Part shown: in pieces, positions 24,057-37,249 of the stretch | How positions within the stretch are numbered: the stretch's first letter is position 1 | Layout of the letters: every line of letters begins with the position of its first letter | NCBI RefSeq assembly: GCF_026210795.1 | Contig: NC_089436.1 | Coordinates: 4,588,001 to 4,652,000 of the forward strand | Direction: 5' to 3' | Origin: Rhizophagus irregularis | Taxonomy: Eukaryota > Glomeromycota > Glomeromycetes > Glomerales > Glomeraceae | DNA length: 64,000 nucleotides | Translations under genes and position numbers: made by a program | The notes under the pieces: generated by a model | The model's input: only the letters and a program-made list of their open reading frames with translations | What the model was told of the DNA's origin: nothing | Database searches by the model: none

Positions 24057-24997
24057 CTTTTTTTTCAACCAACTGAATTTTATTAAATTAAATGTTCAAA
24101 ATAATTATGAATATAAACATATAAAAAAATTTTTATCTTAATGGATTATCCATTGTATCATTTATTTTTTTATTTTTTTTATTTTTTTAAATTTTTTTTT
24201 TGCTTATAATCTTCAAAGTGCAATAAAATGAATAATTTCAATGTCTTTCTTTTATAATTGGTATTTTTAGTATCCTTTTTAAATATATTTATATAGCGAA
24301 ACAAGTAAAATTTATTTTTAACTTCATATGCAGTTTTACAATAAGAATTCTATTACCTTTTGATTACATAGTTGAATAAAAGATTTTGACTTTTTTTGAA
24401 ATTCAGTCTCAACATTCCACCTTTCAATGTGAAATAAGTACATAACAAACAAAGAAATTGAAAAACTAACAACTGAACACAATAATCATAAAAAGTTCTT
24501 TCATGTTTGTCATTATTATTAATCATATTAATACAAGATTTTATAATTATTAAATTATTATTAAGAGTTTACAAATTATAAAAAAAAATTTTGAAATTAT
24601 ATACATTGGTTAATCAAATCAACTGAACATAGAATTTGCCAATCAAAATTTTTAAGATCAGCCGCAGATGTATAAAAAAAACATTAGCCATATAAGAAAA
24701 AAAAAATGTACTGTAATTAGCAGACAATTTATTAAACATATCTGGCGTCAAAATTAAGCTATGCAAAAAAATGGTCAATTGTAATACCTCTTATAGAAAT
24801 TTTGATATCTCATTATTTTTTTCTTTTTACATTAGTTACTTTTTAAATATTGGCCTTGTATTGACCTTTATCTTTATATTAATGTAATATTAACATTACA
24901 TTAACTGTTAATGTTTTTTTTTACTAATGATTTTATTTGATTTATTGACAATAAAATTTTTAACATGCCATTAATACATGTGTACATAATTAAATCT
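24057..24997. other. AT-rich non-coding region inside the transposon
   Basis: Lies between the left inverted repeat and the stop of the HECT-like gene; probably its 3' untranslated region and spacer. No ORF of note. Confidence 0.5.
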
Positions 24998-27900
24998 TTA
25001 TCTCCTCCCCTTACTTCGTGTTATTCGTATTTGGTCTTCTATATGTTCTGGTAAAAGAACGTTCCAATTATCATTATCAAAACTTGTATTATCCTGCTGC
25101 TGATCTTGACTTCTTAACCTTCTCCTGCTAACTACATTACCACCACTCGTACCACCTCTCGTACCATGATTTCTACCACCTCTTCTACCTCTCCTGCTGC
25201 CTCTTCTACTAGTACTACCTCTCCTGCTGTCTCTTCTACTAGTACTACCTCTCCTACTTTCACTGCCATCAACATTTTCTTCTGTAAGATCATTTTCAAC
25301 TATAGTAAGATCATCTTCAACTATATTCTGAGGTGAAGTATTATTTAATTCAATTGTAGTTTGTGTTAAATCAATTACCTCAGCGTTACTAATAGTAGAA
25401 TTAAGGCGTGTATAATTATTCCGATAAGAACGTTCATCAAAACCTTCAGACTCAAAGAAACCTGTATCAAGATCAGCTTCAAAATTAATTTGTGATTCAC
25501 TGTTATTTTCATAAGTATCATGAAGTATTAAAACTGAAGCACAAGTGCTTGATATTGGAAGTTTTCTTAACCTAGAGCCTGTTGATCCTGCTGTATCTCT
25601 TAACCATTCAACCTATTTAACAACAAATGAAATTATTTAAGCAAATTTCCAGCAGGTAATCTCTACTATAAGCTTGAACCAACTAAAAATGAATTTTCAA
25701 TAAACTTACTTTTATTTTCAATGATACAGGTATCCTTGAAGATCCGGTTATAAACTTCATTATGAGCTCAAGGTTCTTTTTAGGCTGCTTGAATATGTAA
25801 TTTTGAAACCATCGGAATATTCTTTTTCTTGTTTCTGTTATCATATTTAATTCATTTATAGATGAGTCAAATTGATCAAAAAATTCTTCATAATTTAACT
25901 CTTTGTAGAGTTGCCTTTCGATTTTCTCCCATCCATAGTCTTGAAATAGCTATTATTTAAAAATTTATTTTTTAATAATGCAATTTTCTTTCTTTTTTTT
26001 TAAAAAAAAAAATACATACTCCAATTACATTGAGAATATTAAAACCTCTTTTAAGCATTTTAAGGCTTTCCAACCGTTTAATTACAACTTCATATTTGGA
26101 AATATATGAAGATAGCTCATGATTAGTCATAGATGAAAATTGCTCAATCTAAATAAATTACACAAAAGTCATTTTAAGTAAATCAATTCAATATTTTTTT
26201 TATAAACTACATTTTGAAAATCATACATTCTTATTTCTAGTGATCGCCCATAAGGATAATTTATCGTTACTTCTTAAACCTGATTGTAAATCAATGACGA
26301 ATTCATGAAGATATGGTATATATTCACCAAGTATATTAACAGCATTTATATTTTCTTCCCCATAAATTACATATACTAAATGCATTTTATGTAGCCATTT
26401 AGGCCATGCACCTTGGTGTAGCCAACACCAAAATAAAGCTTTTCCAATGATTTCAGGATACTTCCACTCGGTAGACTCATTATTATATTTAATAAAAAAC
26501 GTATTTTCTCCATCATCAAACAATCGGCCACCATTAACATTTTCAGTTTTAATCTTCTCCCAAAAGAATTCAGTTGTATCTCGAAATCCACCACCTGTAT
26601 CAGTCAAGCTAAATTTTAAAAAAAAATAAAAAAAATATATATTATTTATTACATTATTAATAAAATTTTTTTAAAAAATATATGATCTTACTCTTCATCA
26701 TTAATTCTGATAGCTGGTTTTTTAAGGATGTCCAATACATTGGCATTATGTAACCAATTTAATAATGAAGCAATTATATCATTTCGGGTACCAATAATAA
26801 TGTCGCTTATAAGATTGTCATCATCATAGAGGTAATTATCCAACCTAAATTTGTCTAATATTTGAATTCTAAACTCATCTGTATCTGGTAAGTTGTCTGA
26901 ATTTATAATTAATTTGTTGTTGGTAAAAAAATAAAAATAAAAATAAAATAATTAATGGTTGTTAAATAGTAACAGCATTTGTTTATTATGAGTAATATAT
27001 TACCTAATGATTGTTGAGCAAAATTAATAGCAGTCGTGCTTGTTTGAGTATTAGATCTTTGAATAACCCTATTATCACCAAAACCTGAATTTGCTCTTCT
27101 ACTATTGTATTAAGCAAAAAAGTGTGAAACATTAATTTTATAAAATTTTCTTTTTTGAATTACAATAAAACAAACCTTTCATTATTATGTTCTGTACCCG
27201 AGTCATGACTTGATGATTGTTCTGATTCACTATCTGAATTATCCTTTCCATCATTAAGTACGATACTTTTTTTTAGAGGAGCAATATATAACCTCTTTCT
27301 ATATGTAGCAGCACTAGTAATATATAATGTTATATATGTTATATATAATTAAGGATTTAAAAATTGATTGCTTATATTTACCTTTTTAATAATTCACGAT
27401 CTATTACTTGGCCCTCTCCAAAAGGTATTAATTGATTACTTTGAGTTGGCTTTAAACATGTCCAACCATAATCCTTTAATATCGGAAAATTTTTTAATAT
27501 CCTTTTGTTCACATAGTTAGCATCAGAACGTGTAAATTTTATAGTTTTCATCCATTGATTTTCTTCAAGCCATTTAAAACTAGATTTTTTAAATTTTAAA
27601 ATTAAATTAAACTAAATTAAATCAAAATGCTTGTTTTTACTTACATTGAAGTGCCTTCTTTTGGAACCATGTTTTTACTTCCTTTATATCTTAATAATAC
27701 CACTAGGGGCTCAAATGACTTAGTTTTTTTTCTTGTTTTATCATATAATTGTGAAGTTTCACGTATATTGATGTTATCCCTTATATTTAATAGCCTACTT
27801 CGCACTTCTTCATCATTTAAGAACCTATTAACATCATCATTTGATGAATAAGGGCCTGAAACAATTCTGTTTCTTGGAACTTGTATAGATGCGTCTCCTA

Positions 27901-28557
27901 TCTGTCTTGAATCTGAATTTGCTGATCCAGTAATATTTTGTGTAGACAATGTATTTGCGTTAAAATTAGAATTTGCTGATGTACTATGGATCTGTGCAGT
28001 ATTTGTATTTGATACATTTGAACTTTGGGCCATATTGGAATTTTGATTAGATGGTTTTTGAGATATAGTAGCCACTTCCCACTTTAATAAATTAATTTGG
28101 TATGTTAATAATAATTATCCATTCACTAAAAAATTGAATTTATAATATAGTAACTTCTTACTTGGTGATGCTCTCCTTCGTCATCATTGCACACTGCACA
28201 AATTTCTTCATTATCATTTGATTGGTCAAATTTTTGGCATTTACATTTATAACATTTCCTAGGTAGCATATCTAAATTTGGCAGATCACCAGCAAGCATT
28301 TTCTGATTGAAAACTAACTCTGCGTACTTAAAAGTTAATACAAAATAATGATTATTAAATATTATTATAATTATAATATACTAAAGAATAAAAAATGTTT
28401 CTTTATAAAACTAAAATTTATTTACTTGCTCATGGTAGTTAAAATGATGATTGCATAATCTACAAATACTTGGATTGTCAATATTTGCCTTGAATTTTTT
28501 ACATGTAGAACAGGCGTAACATTTCTTTGGTAAAGCATTTATATTATCTAAATCCAT
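24998..28557 (-). CDS. HECT-type E3 ubiquitin-ligase-like protein carried by the transposon (11 exons)
   Basis: Minus-strand exons with GT-AG borders, approximately: 28557-28426, 28326-28162, 28081-27645, 27579-27382, 27313-27176, 27101-27004, 26896-26692, 26608-26227, 26148-26020, 25949-25710, 25612-24998; about 710 residues. Phases agree across all junctions. The first two exons carry paired cysteines (CYACSTCKKF..CRLCNHH; CYKCKCQKF..CAVCND), likely zinc-binding. The middle is Ser/Asn-rich. From exon 8 the HECT pattern appears: DTGGGFRDTTEFFWEKI, then FITGSSRIPVS in exon 10 and RKLPISSTCASVLIL in exon 11, where the Cys matches the catalytic thioester position. The tail is RGS/RGG-rich. HECT-like genes in DNA transposons are known to me from animals only by recollection. 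Confidence 0.75.
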
Positions 28558-30926
28558 CCTAAGACAATATTAGTTCAAAACCATTCAGATTTCTTTTAAG
28601 AGTAAGGAGAGTAAAAATAAGCTTAAAACAGATAACGTGTATATTACTAGACAAGAAATGGTATAACAAAAAGAAATCAGACACGTCAAATAACATGTAA
28701 AAATACAAATGTTTATAGAGTGCAGCAACAAAGTATGCTTATGAATATGTGAACACCAGTTGGTGAAGAACAGGGAAATATTACGAACAATTATATTTAT
28801 ACATATTTCCCATCTCTTTTTTCTATTTATATTTTGCGATGAATTACATTTGAAATACTATTGTACAATTAAAATTTCAAGCCACAAAAAAAAAGTGTAC
28901 GCTTAATGATAAATCAGAAATTCGTATACTATATATTGTGCTGATTGTTACAATAAAGTTACAATAAAGATCAATAAATATACAATGTCTTTATAAACAA
29001 TACAAGTAAAAAAATGAATATAAAACTAATATTCTATCAATATGAAATAAATATAAATAAAAATATAAATTCAATGTTATCGCACTTTTGCACAATCAAC
29101 AGATGATCAGCATTTAGCAGATAATATTCGTTAATAATCATCTGTTGGAACCATCAGCATATATCAACGTGAATCAAGAAGCGTCAAATTATAGTATAAC
29201 ACATATAAATATTATCTGTTTTATTTCTTCACATGTAAAATTATGCAATCATGCAATTAAAAAAATACAATTTTTACCTTTAATTTAATATTTACAAATA
29301 AAGCTAGTGGTTCTAATATTGAAAAGATATGATTGTTTTGTAATGTGTATCTAATATCGCTTATTATATAAATATTCAAATAAATAAAAATATAGGATCC
29401 TGACAAATCCTGAAATCCATAATAGGGAATTATTGTATTTAATAAAATCAAAATTATTAATAAACAGAACAATATTTATATTGCGCCACAAATGGTAGCA
29501 TATATACTACTGTATAATATAATCCATGGTTTCAAAGTCATGTACTGTAAATATTTATACTAAAATAACCCTGCTCATTAGTTGTATATAACATTTATTT
29601 TTTTAAAAAAAAAGTCAAAGGTACATCAGTATCTTTATTAATTAATTATATAAATTATTTTTCTTTATTTTTTTAATAAAAGTATTTGCAAAAAAAATAT
29701 TAATTTTTGTTAAAACATAATAATTTAATAGTAATTCAATATATTATAAATGTTTTTGTTAAATAAGATTTTAAAGACAGAAATTTTATTTTACAAGAAA
29801 AAACGCGATTAACATTGATAACATAATTATTAAAATGAAATAAAAATAAAATATTAATTTTAAGGTAATGCTAAAATTCGGAAAAAATTGGGTCATATTT
29901 AGATTATCCTGTATAAATAATTTGAATTGTGTAACATTAAAAAGTGTGATATTCTTACGTCCGATCTATTTCGTATTTATCATATCATCATAATTACAAA
30001 AAAAATCTTTAAACTAATACATTTCCAGTTAATTAAAATTTCAACTGGATTTTTTTTATTCTAATGGATTAATACTAACAAAAAAAATATAATTTTTTTT
30101 ACCACAACTAACCATTTCTATTAGATAGACAATAATAATTTTTTTCCGAAAAATAATTTAAATTGAATAACTTGAAATCTCATGCCATATAATTATTCGA
30201 TCCGTGTACATTTTGATCAACTAATACAATTTCAGTTAATGAAATTTTTATTTTTTTTAAAAAAACTTTTCTCCCTTTCTTCTTTTGGTTTAGTTTTTTT
30301 TTTCAAACTGAAAAATTTTTTTTTCTCGTTCTCTTTTGTTTTTTTTATACTTAAAATATAAAATTTTTACACATAAACCTTATTTCTTTACTTAATGTAC
30401 TTGTAATTAAGTAAAAAGATGTGAAAAAAGTTTAAGTTTAAATACTGTTTGAATGTAAAAAACCAAGTTCGAACTTCAAATGTTTTGTCACACAAAAAAT
30501 ATGTAGTACAGCTCAATTTTGAAAAATAATAAACTATTTTTATCACGGTTCAGGGTTACGTACCCAATTTCATAAGACCTGGGTATTTTACTAGAAATAA
30601 AAAATAATTCCTATCTTAGAACCTGGGTAAGTTCTGGGTAATTAATAAATACTAATAAGGTGTAATTATTTTTTGTAACAATAATTTAGCGTAACACTTT
30701 TTTTTTAAAAATTTTTTAACTCACATGCAAAAAAAATTTTTCTAATTAGTCATAAGTACTATATATATTACGTATTGAAACAAATTTTGATGTGGCTTGG
30801 AACAGGTAGTAAATCTATGTTTAGATAATCTTTTTTTCCAGATATTAAAAAGAAAAATCTTAAAAAGAAAAATCAAAAAAAGAGAATAACAGAACATTTA
30901 ATTACTTTGTTGAGTTAAATATAATC
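28558..30926. other. Spacer between the two divergent transposon genes
   Basis: About 2.4 kb of AT-rich DNA between the divergent starts of the HECT-like and transposase genes; it should contain both promoters. No further gene. Long poly-T and poly-A runs at 30060-30370. Confidence 0.5.
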
Positions 30927-32372
30927 ATGTCACAGGAAAATTTCGAAAGTTATGCTGGAGAGTGTTTATTCAATGCTATCAATATTCTAGAAAAAGGTGA
31001 TGATATAAATGCAATGGAATTACAAGTAGAACGTCTTGCAACATTAGTTTCAATGTATTTAGGAGTTCAGAATTTTTATAGTGATGAGACTTTTCAAACA
31101 AAGTTAGATGATATAAATTTTGTTATAAACAGACTAAATCAAAGAATTGAGTTCTTAAATAATGACACTAGTTTTGCTGTTAGAAATTTTGTTCAAAAAG
31201 AAAAAACAGGTGGAAGACCAAAATCTTTGATCAATGAAGACGTTGTTAAATTATTAAGACAACAAGGATATAATTGGACGGATATAGCAAATACATTTAA
31301 TATATCTGTTAAAACTTTAAGCAGACGGAGAGAGGAAAGTAATCTTCAAGATACAATTCAGCCATATACTGATCTTACAGACGATGAACTTGATGAGATT
31401 GTTAAGCAGTTGAAGTCAGAAAATCCATTTTTTGGACAAAGTATGATGATGGGTGCTGTATGTTCAAGAGGAATCAGAATTACTAGGCAACAGTTACGTG
31501 ATTCTATTCAGCGTGTAGATGCTTTGGGTACTGTTACACGCAGGATTAATATCATTCCACGTCGTGTATATCATGTTGCTGGTCCAAACGCATTATGGCA
31601 TATAGATGGTCACCATAAGCTTATTCGGTGGAAATTAGTAGTTCATGCTGGTATTGATGGATTTTCAAGGGTAATAACATATTTGCACTGTAGTAATAAC
31701 AATACATCTGACACTGTATTTGTATATTTCAAAGAAGGTTGCGATCACTTTGGTACACCAAGTCGCGTCCAAGCAGACTGTGGTGGAGAGAATGTTAAAG
31801 TGCAAAGATATATGAATTCTTATCGTGGTGAAAATCGTGGAAGTTTTATTGCAGGGCGCTCTGTTCACAACCAAAGAATCGAAAGACTTTGGGTAGATTT
31901 AGCGCGTAATATAGTAAAGACTTATTTTACAATTTTTATGTATTTAGAGGATAGATGTGGATTAGATATTAATAATCCCATATACATTTTTTGCTTGCAC
32001 TATGTATTTATACCTCGAATAAATCAAAGTTTATCCCAATGGAAAGCTTCCTGGAATAACCACAAAATTCGTACGGAGAATCACCAAACTCCAATGCAAT
32101 TATACAGTAAAGGTATGATTGAATTAGGTTTTAGAGGAATGGAGGATGATTTAGTTGATCCAAATGAATACGGAATTGATTGGGAGGGTCCAACTCCTGC
32201 TGAAGAAGACAATACTGTGACTGTTGATGAACCAAGAAATGTATTGACAGACGAACAGTATCAATCTTTGCGATCAACGGTTAATCCATTAGAAGAGGAT
32301 GAAGAAGGTTTTGGAATAAATATTTATAAAAAAACAGTTAGTGTAGTAGCTAGAATTTTAAGAAATAATTAG
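30927..32372 (+). CDS. DDE integrase-type transposase
   Basis: Single-exon gene of 481 residues from ATG 30927. Residues about 90-130 form a helix-turn-helix-like region (LINEDVVKLLRQQGYNWTDI, then VKTLSRR). The integrase-core region follows: WHIDGHHKLIRW (first Asp), GIDGFSRVITYL, PSRVQADCGGENVKV (second Asp) and GRSVHNQRIERLWVDL (Glu), then HYVFIPRINQSLSQW. The complete DDE triad suggests an active enzyme, and no stop or frameshift is seen. It is the only transposase in the 9.7-kb element, so it should act on the long inverted repeats. Assignment to IS3EU rather than another integrase-like superfamily is tentative. Confidence 0.85.
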   Translation: MSQENFESYAGECLFNAINILEKGDDINAMELQVERLATLVSMYLGVQNFYSDETFQTKLDDINFVINRLNQRIEFLNNDTSFAVRNFVQKEKTGGRPKSLINEDVVKLLRQQGYNWTDIANTFNISVKTLSRRREESNLQDTIQPYTDLTDDELDEIVKQLKSENPFFGQSMMMGAVCSRGIRITRQQLRDSIQRVDALGTVTRRINIIPRRVYHVAGPNALWHIDGHHKLIRWKLVVHAGIDGFSRVITYLHCSNNNTSDTVFVYFKEGCDHFGTPSRVQADCGGENVKVQRYMNSYRGENRGSFIAGRSVHNQRIERLWVDLARNIVKTYFTIFMYLEDRCGLDINNPIYIFCLHYVFIPRINQSLSQWKASWNNHKIRTENHQTPMQLYSKGMIELGFRGMEDDLVDPNEYGIDWEGPTPAEEDNTVTVDEPRNVLTDEQYQSLRSTVNPLEEDEEGFGINIYKKTVSVVARILRNN

Positions 32373-32845
32373 TGATTTATAAAAATTTTATGCAATTATT
32401 TCTATTTTTGTTTAATAAACTGAGATTAATATTAATTAGGAAAGACTACTTCTTTATGCTCATATATAAATCATGAAAATTTAAACAGTACATAAAAATT
32501 TGTAATAAATTTTTAATTTTTTGAAATAAACTAAAATTGTTCACATTTAAAAATAGTATTATAATAACTATGACAGGATAAAAAGGGATCATGTAAAAAG
32601 GGTAGTAAATCGAGGAAAAAGAACAAGAAAGGATGGTAAGTTGGGTAGTAAAGTATCTGGATAGTTTATTTCGTTTATATGTACAATTTGTTTTTTTAGA
32701 AGTAGATACTTTATTAATATTAAGATAATTGTATAAACACCTATCATAATTTAGACGTAATTCATCTGCTGCTAATAAAGTTTTTAGAATAAAAAAAAAT
32801 AAAAATAAAAATAAAAAGAGATCATCACAAACCACAAGTCTGGTG

Positions 32846-33287
32846 ATAATTTCAAGGATAGAACAACATCCGATCCATTGGAACGAGTTTGAACCAAAAA
32901 AAAACTTAACTTACTATTTTTATCAAATTATTAAATTAATTTGGCAATGTACGTAGATCTATGCTAAAAGCTCAGAAGTTGCTTATTTCCAAAAAAAGCC
33001 TATGAACAAAAAACAGGCGCACCTGCCGCAATCTGCTGCACCTGCCGCAATTAGGCGCCTAAAAACAGGCGCACCTGCCGCAGTCAGGAGCACCTGCCGC
33101 ACTTAGGCGCCTCAGGCGCCTAAAACCAGGCGCATCCTGCGCATCAGGCGCCTAAAAACTATGTGCACCTGCCGCACTCAGGCGCCTAAAAACAGGCGCA
33201 CCTGCCGCACTTAGCGCATCAGGCGCCTAAAAACAGGCGCACCTGCCGCAAAATGCGGCACACTTTTGACTAGAGCGGCTTGCCATA
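32846..33287 (-). repeat. Right terminal inverted repeat
   Basis: Inverse of 23612-24056 with a few substitutions and indels (for example TAAGCAACTTCTGAG against TAAGCGTCTTCTGAG). It contains the same AGGCGCCTAAAAACAGGCGC subrepeats. The 32373-32845 region before it is non-coding. Confidence 0.85.
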
Positions 33288-33293
33288 CCATGG

Positions 33294-35632
33294 TGGTATA
33301 ATAATTCTATGTGCAATATTTGTAATTCAGAGTTAACATTTACATCAGACTGTCAAAAGTATTGTGAAAATTGTTTTATATTTTATGTTGGATGCAGATA
33401 TTGTTTAACAACAAACATTCTTTTTGGACCTACGGATCAATCTCAATGTAAAAAATGCAAAAGAATATCGTCCATAAATAGTGATTTTGATGGGTTTCTT
33501 TTTAATAATAATCTTATAACATGCGATAGTTTAGATTATTTGAAGTCAGTTGAATTTGAAAATATTGTAAAAAACATTAATAAATATTTTGTACCAGATA
33601 ATATATTACGGTCTATATTTAAAGAAAAAAAACAAGCAAAACAAAATGATAAGTGGATACCATATCGATATTCTCAATTTAAAGATATAAAAGAAATGAC
33701 AAAGGGAGGATATGGTATTATATATACAGCAACTTGGTCAAAAAAAAATAATAAAAATGAAATTGTCATTTTAAAAAGATTTGAAAATTCTAAAAATAAT
33801 GGCAAATATTTCTTAAATGAGGTAAAATATTTTAAATATTTCTTATATAATTTATATTAAACTAACTAAATTTTTAATTTAATTTAATCTTTAAATTTAA
33901 ATAGTTAAAATCATATTATCATTGTTTTAAAGACGAAAAGGGTCATATCATTGAAACTTATGGCTTTACAAAAGATCCTGAATTAGAGGATTACATAATA
34001 GTTATGGAATATGCATCAGGAGGGGATTTACATAAGCATTTGCAGAAGGGTTTTGTACGTATTACATGGGAATAGAGAAAAATTACGTATTTTACATCAA
34101 ATTTCAATGGGGTATTTATATTTTATATATGTACAGTATTTATTAATTTTTTAAATTTAAGTCATTAATTTTTTTTATATTTTTTAGACTTGAAACTATT
34201 CATAATAAAGAATTTATGCATCGAGATTTCCATAGTGGAAACATATTATTTGATCCAAATTTTAGAGTGTTAAATGATGATTGGAAAATTGGAGATCTAG
34301 GATTATCACAAGCTGTGAATAGTGAATCATCAAATAATGAAGTATATGGAGTAATACCTTACATTGCACCGGAAATATTTAGGGGGTCTATATTTTCTAA
34401 AGAAGCTGATATTTATAGTTTTGGTATGATTATGTGGGAACTTACAACAGGTTGTAAACCTTTTGACATGATCATCATCTTATTTATAAAATTCTTGATG
34501 GAGAACGACCTAAAATTACGGAAGATACACCAGAATGTTATGCTGAATTAATGAAAAGTTGTTGGAACCCTGATCCTAAAAAAAGACCTTCTATAAAAGA
34601 CATTCGTTTGGCTTTTGGTAGATGGATATATAAAAAAGTAAATAGGGAAGAATTTAGCCAAGGTGAAGCAAAAAGAGCGAAATTAATAGAATCAAAGAAG
34701 ATTGGACCGGAATTTGTTGAAAAATGTCATTTAGGAGCTATTTATACAAGCAGACCATTAAGTGCTTTAATTTCTAAATGTTCATCCATATATTCATTTT
34801 CAACAATTTCATTTGGTAAGCGAGGTATTACAAAAAAAAAAAATTAATCGTAATTTAAAAATATTATAATTTATTAAGAAATATGTTATTATATTCTTTA
34901 GATTCCAATTATATCTCAGAATTAGAGAATAGTAAAGACACTGAAAGGTATTTAAAATAAAAAAAATTATTTTAAATTATGTAATTAATTATTAATATTC
35001 AAATTTATTAATTTCCGATTAGTTTATCGCTACAAAATTTAAATTCTAATTACATCTCAGAAGAATTAGAGCTTGATATAGACATTGAAAGGTATTTCAA
35101 ATAACAAAAAAAAAAATATTTTTAAATAATACAACTAATTATTTGAATTTATTAATTTATTAATTAGTTTATCATCTCAAAATTTAAGTTCTACAATTCA
35201 AAATTTAGATTCTAGATATGTCTCAGCAGAATTAGAGCTTGATATAAACACTGAAAGGTATTTAAAATAATGATAAAAAAATGCTTTTAAATGACACAAC
35301 TAATTAGTATTTAATTTATCATGTAATAAGTTCTGCAATTCAAAATTTTTCAACCTCTTTAAAAAAAAGAAGAAATGAAGAATTTTTAAACGTAGAATCT
35401 CATGATAATAGTGGTAAATATTCATTTGGCTCGATGTTATTTTATTTTACTTTCATTTTAATCAATTACATTAATATTTAATTTTTTCATTTAAATCAAA
35501 TATAAAATATTATTTATAGGAAAACGTAATTATCCATAGAACTATAGAAGTAAAATATTTCATTATCCTGCAGATAAAGAGTATATAGAAATATTTAATA
35601 ATTTTTTATTGGACTTTCTCACTATAATAATT
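33294..35632 (+). pseudogene. 3' part of the split kinase gene
   Basis: Continues the gene begun at 23048 (WWYNNSMCNICNSELTF joins LYLPW). More Cys pairs follow (CRYCLTTNI, CKKCKRIS), then WIPYRYSQFKDI, glycine loop GGYGIIYTATW and EIVILKRF; the exon ends near 33819. The next exon (33905-34110) reads SYYHCFKDEKGHIIETYGF and VMEYASGGDLHKHLQ, with a frame change near a TAG at about 34073. Then FMHRDFHSGNILF, GDLGLSQAV, YIAPEIFRG and IYSFGMIMWELTTG, a one-base frame change near 34470, and CWNPDPKKRPS. Three similar tail exons follow (34902-34947, 35022-35091, 35167-35257). Catalytic motifs remain but the frame breaks make it a pseudogene. Confidence 0.8.
34902..35257 (+). repeat. Triplicated kinase tail exon
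   Basis: Three successive exon candidates share the coding pattern SNYISEELELDIDIE or variants, and each ends in GAAAG followed by GTATTT. The intervening introns are also similar, so exon plus intron was duplicated as a unit. Confidence 0.65.
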
Positions 35633-35639
35633 TAAAAAA

Positions 35640-36955
35640 TTATTGATTTATTTATTTTTTTTTTGGCTGTATTATTTTTATTATAAAATATATTTAAATA
35701 AAAAAAAGGAATATTTATTTTTATTACATCGCAGACTGGCCTGATCCAAATCTAAAAGGCAAAAGAACAAAAAAAATTAGGAAAAAGAGAATATTAATAA
35801 AAAAAATAACTAAGAAAAAAATCGGGAAAATCGGAAAAAAGATGCTTATCGTAGATCACTGATCGAAAAAAATAATTAGGAAAGAATATTACTATATAGG
35901 TTATAGAGGGAAAAAAATCAAAACCGAAAAAAAAAATTAAAAAAAATCCGGTTAAAGAAAAAAATCAGTTAGTCAGTTCAAAGAAAAAATTTCATGTTTT
36001 AAAAAAAAATATATATATATATTGAAAAATAATTTTTCGGTTTATGCTGCGGCTAATCGCATCTCAAGAGATTATATTCCGGATAGGCGTTAATATTATC
36101 CGAATATGGAATCATAAGGAACATCTGAATTTTGGTCTCAATGTTAAAAAAAGAAATACTCTGGGAAAATATTAGTTATCGTACGGGCTTTTAATTTATC
36201 CGCATACGCGTAAATTGCTGCGTAATATTCACGTGATTTTTTTTGGAAAGAGCACGGATTTATATCATATAATAAATAAATTAATTAAGAACTAACACAA
36301 CAATTGTTAAAAAAAAAATATTACAAATATGACTTTGAAAAGTGTACATACTGTAAATTTATTGAAGTTTGTTATCATTTCTTTATTATGCTATCATATA
36401 ACTTGTAAAATAAAATTTCGAAAACACTAAAATGGATAAATAGTATACTAAATAATAAAAATAAAATAATTTTTAAAAAAGAAACTTTTGAATAATATCC
36501 TCTGCATAGTGTTTGAAACACCAAAAAGGATAAGAAAACTACGAAGAAGATAGGTTACTATGGTTATTATGCTGAAAATGATAAGAATGAGCCAATGAGG
36601 GGAAGAGAAGGATGGAATTTTTTTTAAAAAAATTTTGGAGAGGTATTTTATATAAAAAAATTGCTATACAAAAGTTTTTTTCCCACGGAGTTAGAGTATA
36701 GAAAAATAAAAAATCGCAAACAAATCTTTGACTCATGATTATTAATCATGCGATCATGTGATCATGCATAACATTTTGCATAATAACTGTCTAACGAAAT
36801 TGAATTTGATCAACTGGATATAAAATAAAATTGGATGACGTAAAGCATTTAGGTCTGCAGCGCAACGTTACAAATGATTTTACTATCAATAATAAATATA
36901 AAATATAATAAATTTATAATTTATTTACATTATGACTTTATTTACATGTAAATTG
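35640..36955. other. Non-coding stretch
   Basis: No gene supported. Poly-A-rich DNA at 35740-36010. Confidence 0.4.
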
Positions 36956-37215
36956 AATTGGTGGAGTAATTTGGGAACATGCTATTAAAAGAGGATATTT
37001 AGGATCACAAAATCTCTATATTTTTTTTTAAAAAAAAAAAATTTATAATAGAAAAACAAGATTCAATGGGATTAAAATCAGGGAAATAGAAAGGTAGGAA
37101 TTCAACACGACCACCAAATGCTTCAATATAATTTATAAGGTCTTAGTGAATTCGTACATTATCAAGAACAAGACCACCTTGTCCAGCAGGATACGAATTC
37201 ATTTGAGGTACCTAA
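36956..37215 (-). pseudogene. Relic of a Tc1/mariner-type DDE transposase
   Basis: The minus-strand translation of about 37215-37060 gives GGLVLDNVRIH, then LINYIEAFGGRVEFLPFYF and PDFNPIES. This matches the Tc1/mariner/DDE_3 pattern of a second catalytic Asp in LDN followed by the PDxNPIE block. An in-frame stop lies after the VRIH motif and upstream exons are missing. The plus-strand frame over it (37146-37481) is an antisense and repeat artefact. Confidence 0.6.
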
Positions 37216-37249
37216 ATGTAAACAATAAAATTATAGATACTTTATTATC

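Larger units (their letters stand above)
23612..33287. mobile_element. 9.7-kb DNA transposon with 6-bp target duplication, possibly IS3EU-like
   Basis: Ends TATGGCAAGCCG and CGGCTTGCCATA are flanked by CCATGG on both sides (23606-23611, 33288-33293). Inverted repeats of about 440 bp carry GC-rich subrepeats. Two genes lie inside: a HECT-like multi-exon gene (minus) and a DDE transposase (plus). TAT...ATA termini, a 6-bp duplication and an IS3/integrase-type transposase fit what I recall of the IS3EU superfamily; this class name is tentative. Removing the element with one CCATGG restores the kinase frame, which supports the boundaries. Confidence 0.85.

Noticed and set aside
32446-32835. 129-codon minus-strand frame next to the right inverted repeat
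   Set aside because: Low-complexity Phe/Leu/Tyr composition from AT-rich DNA; no family resemblance.
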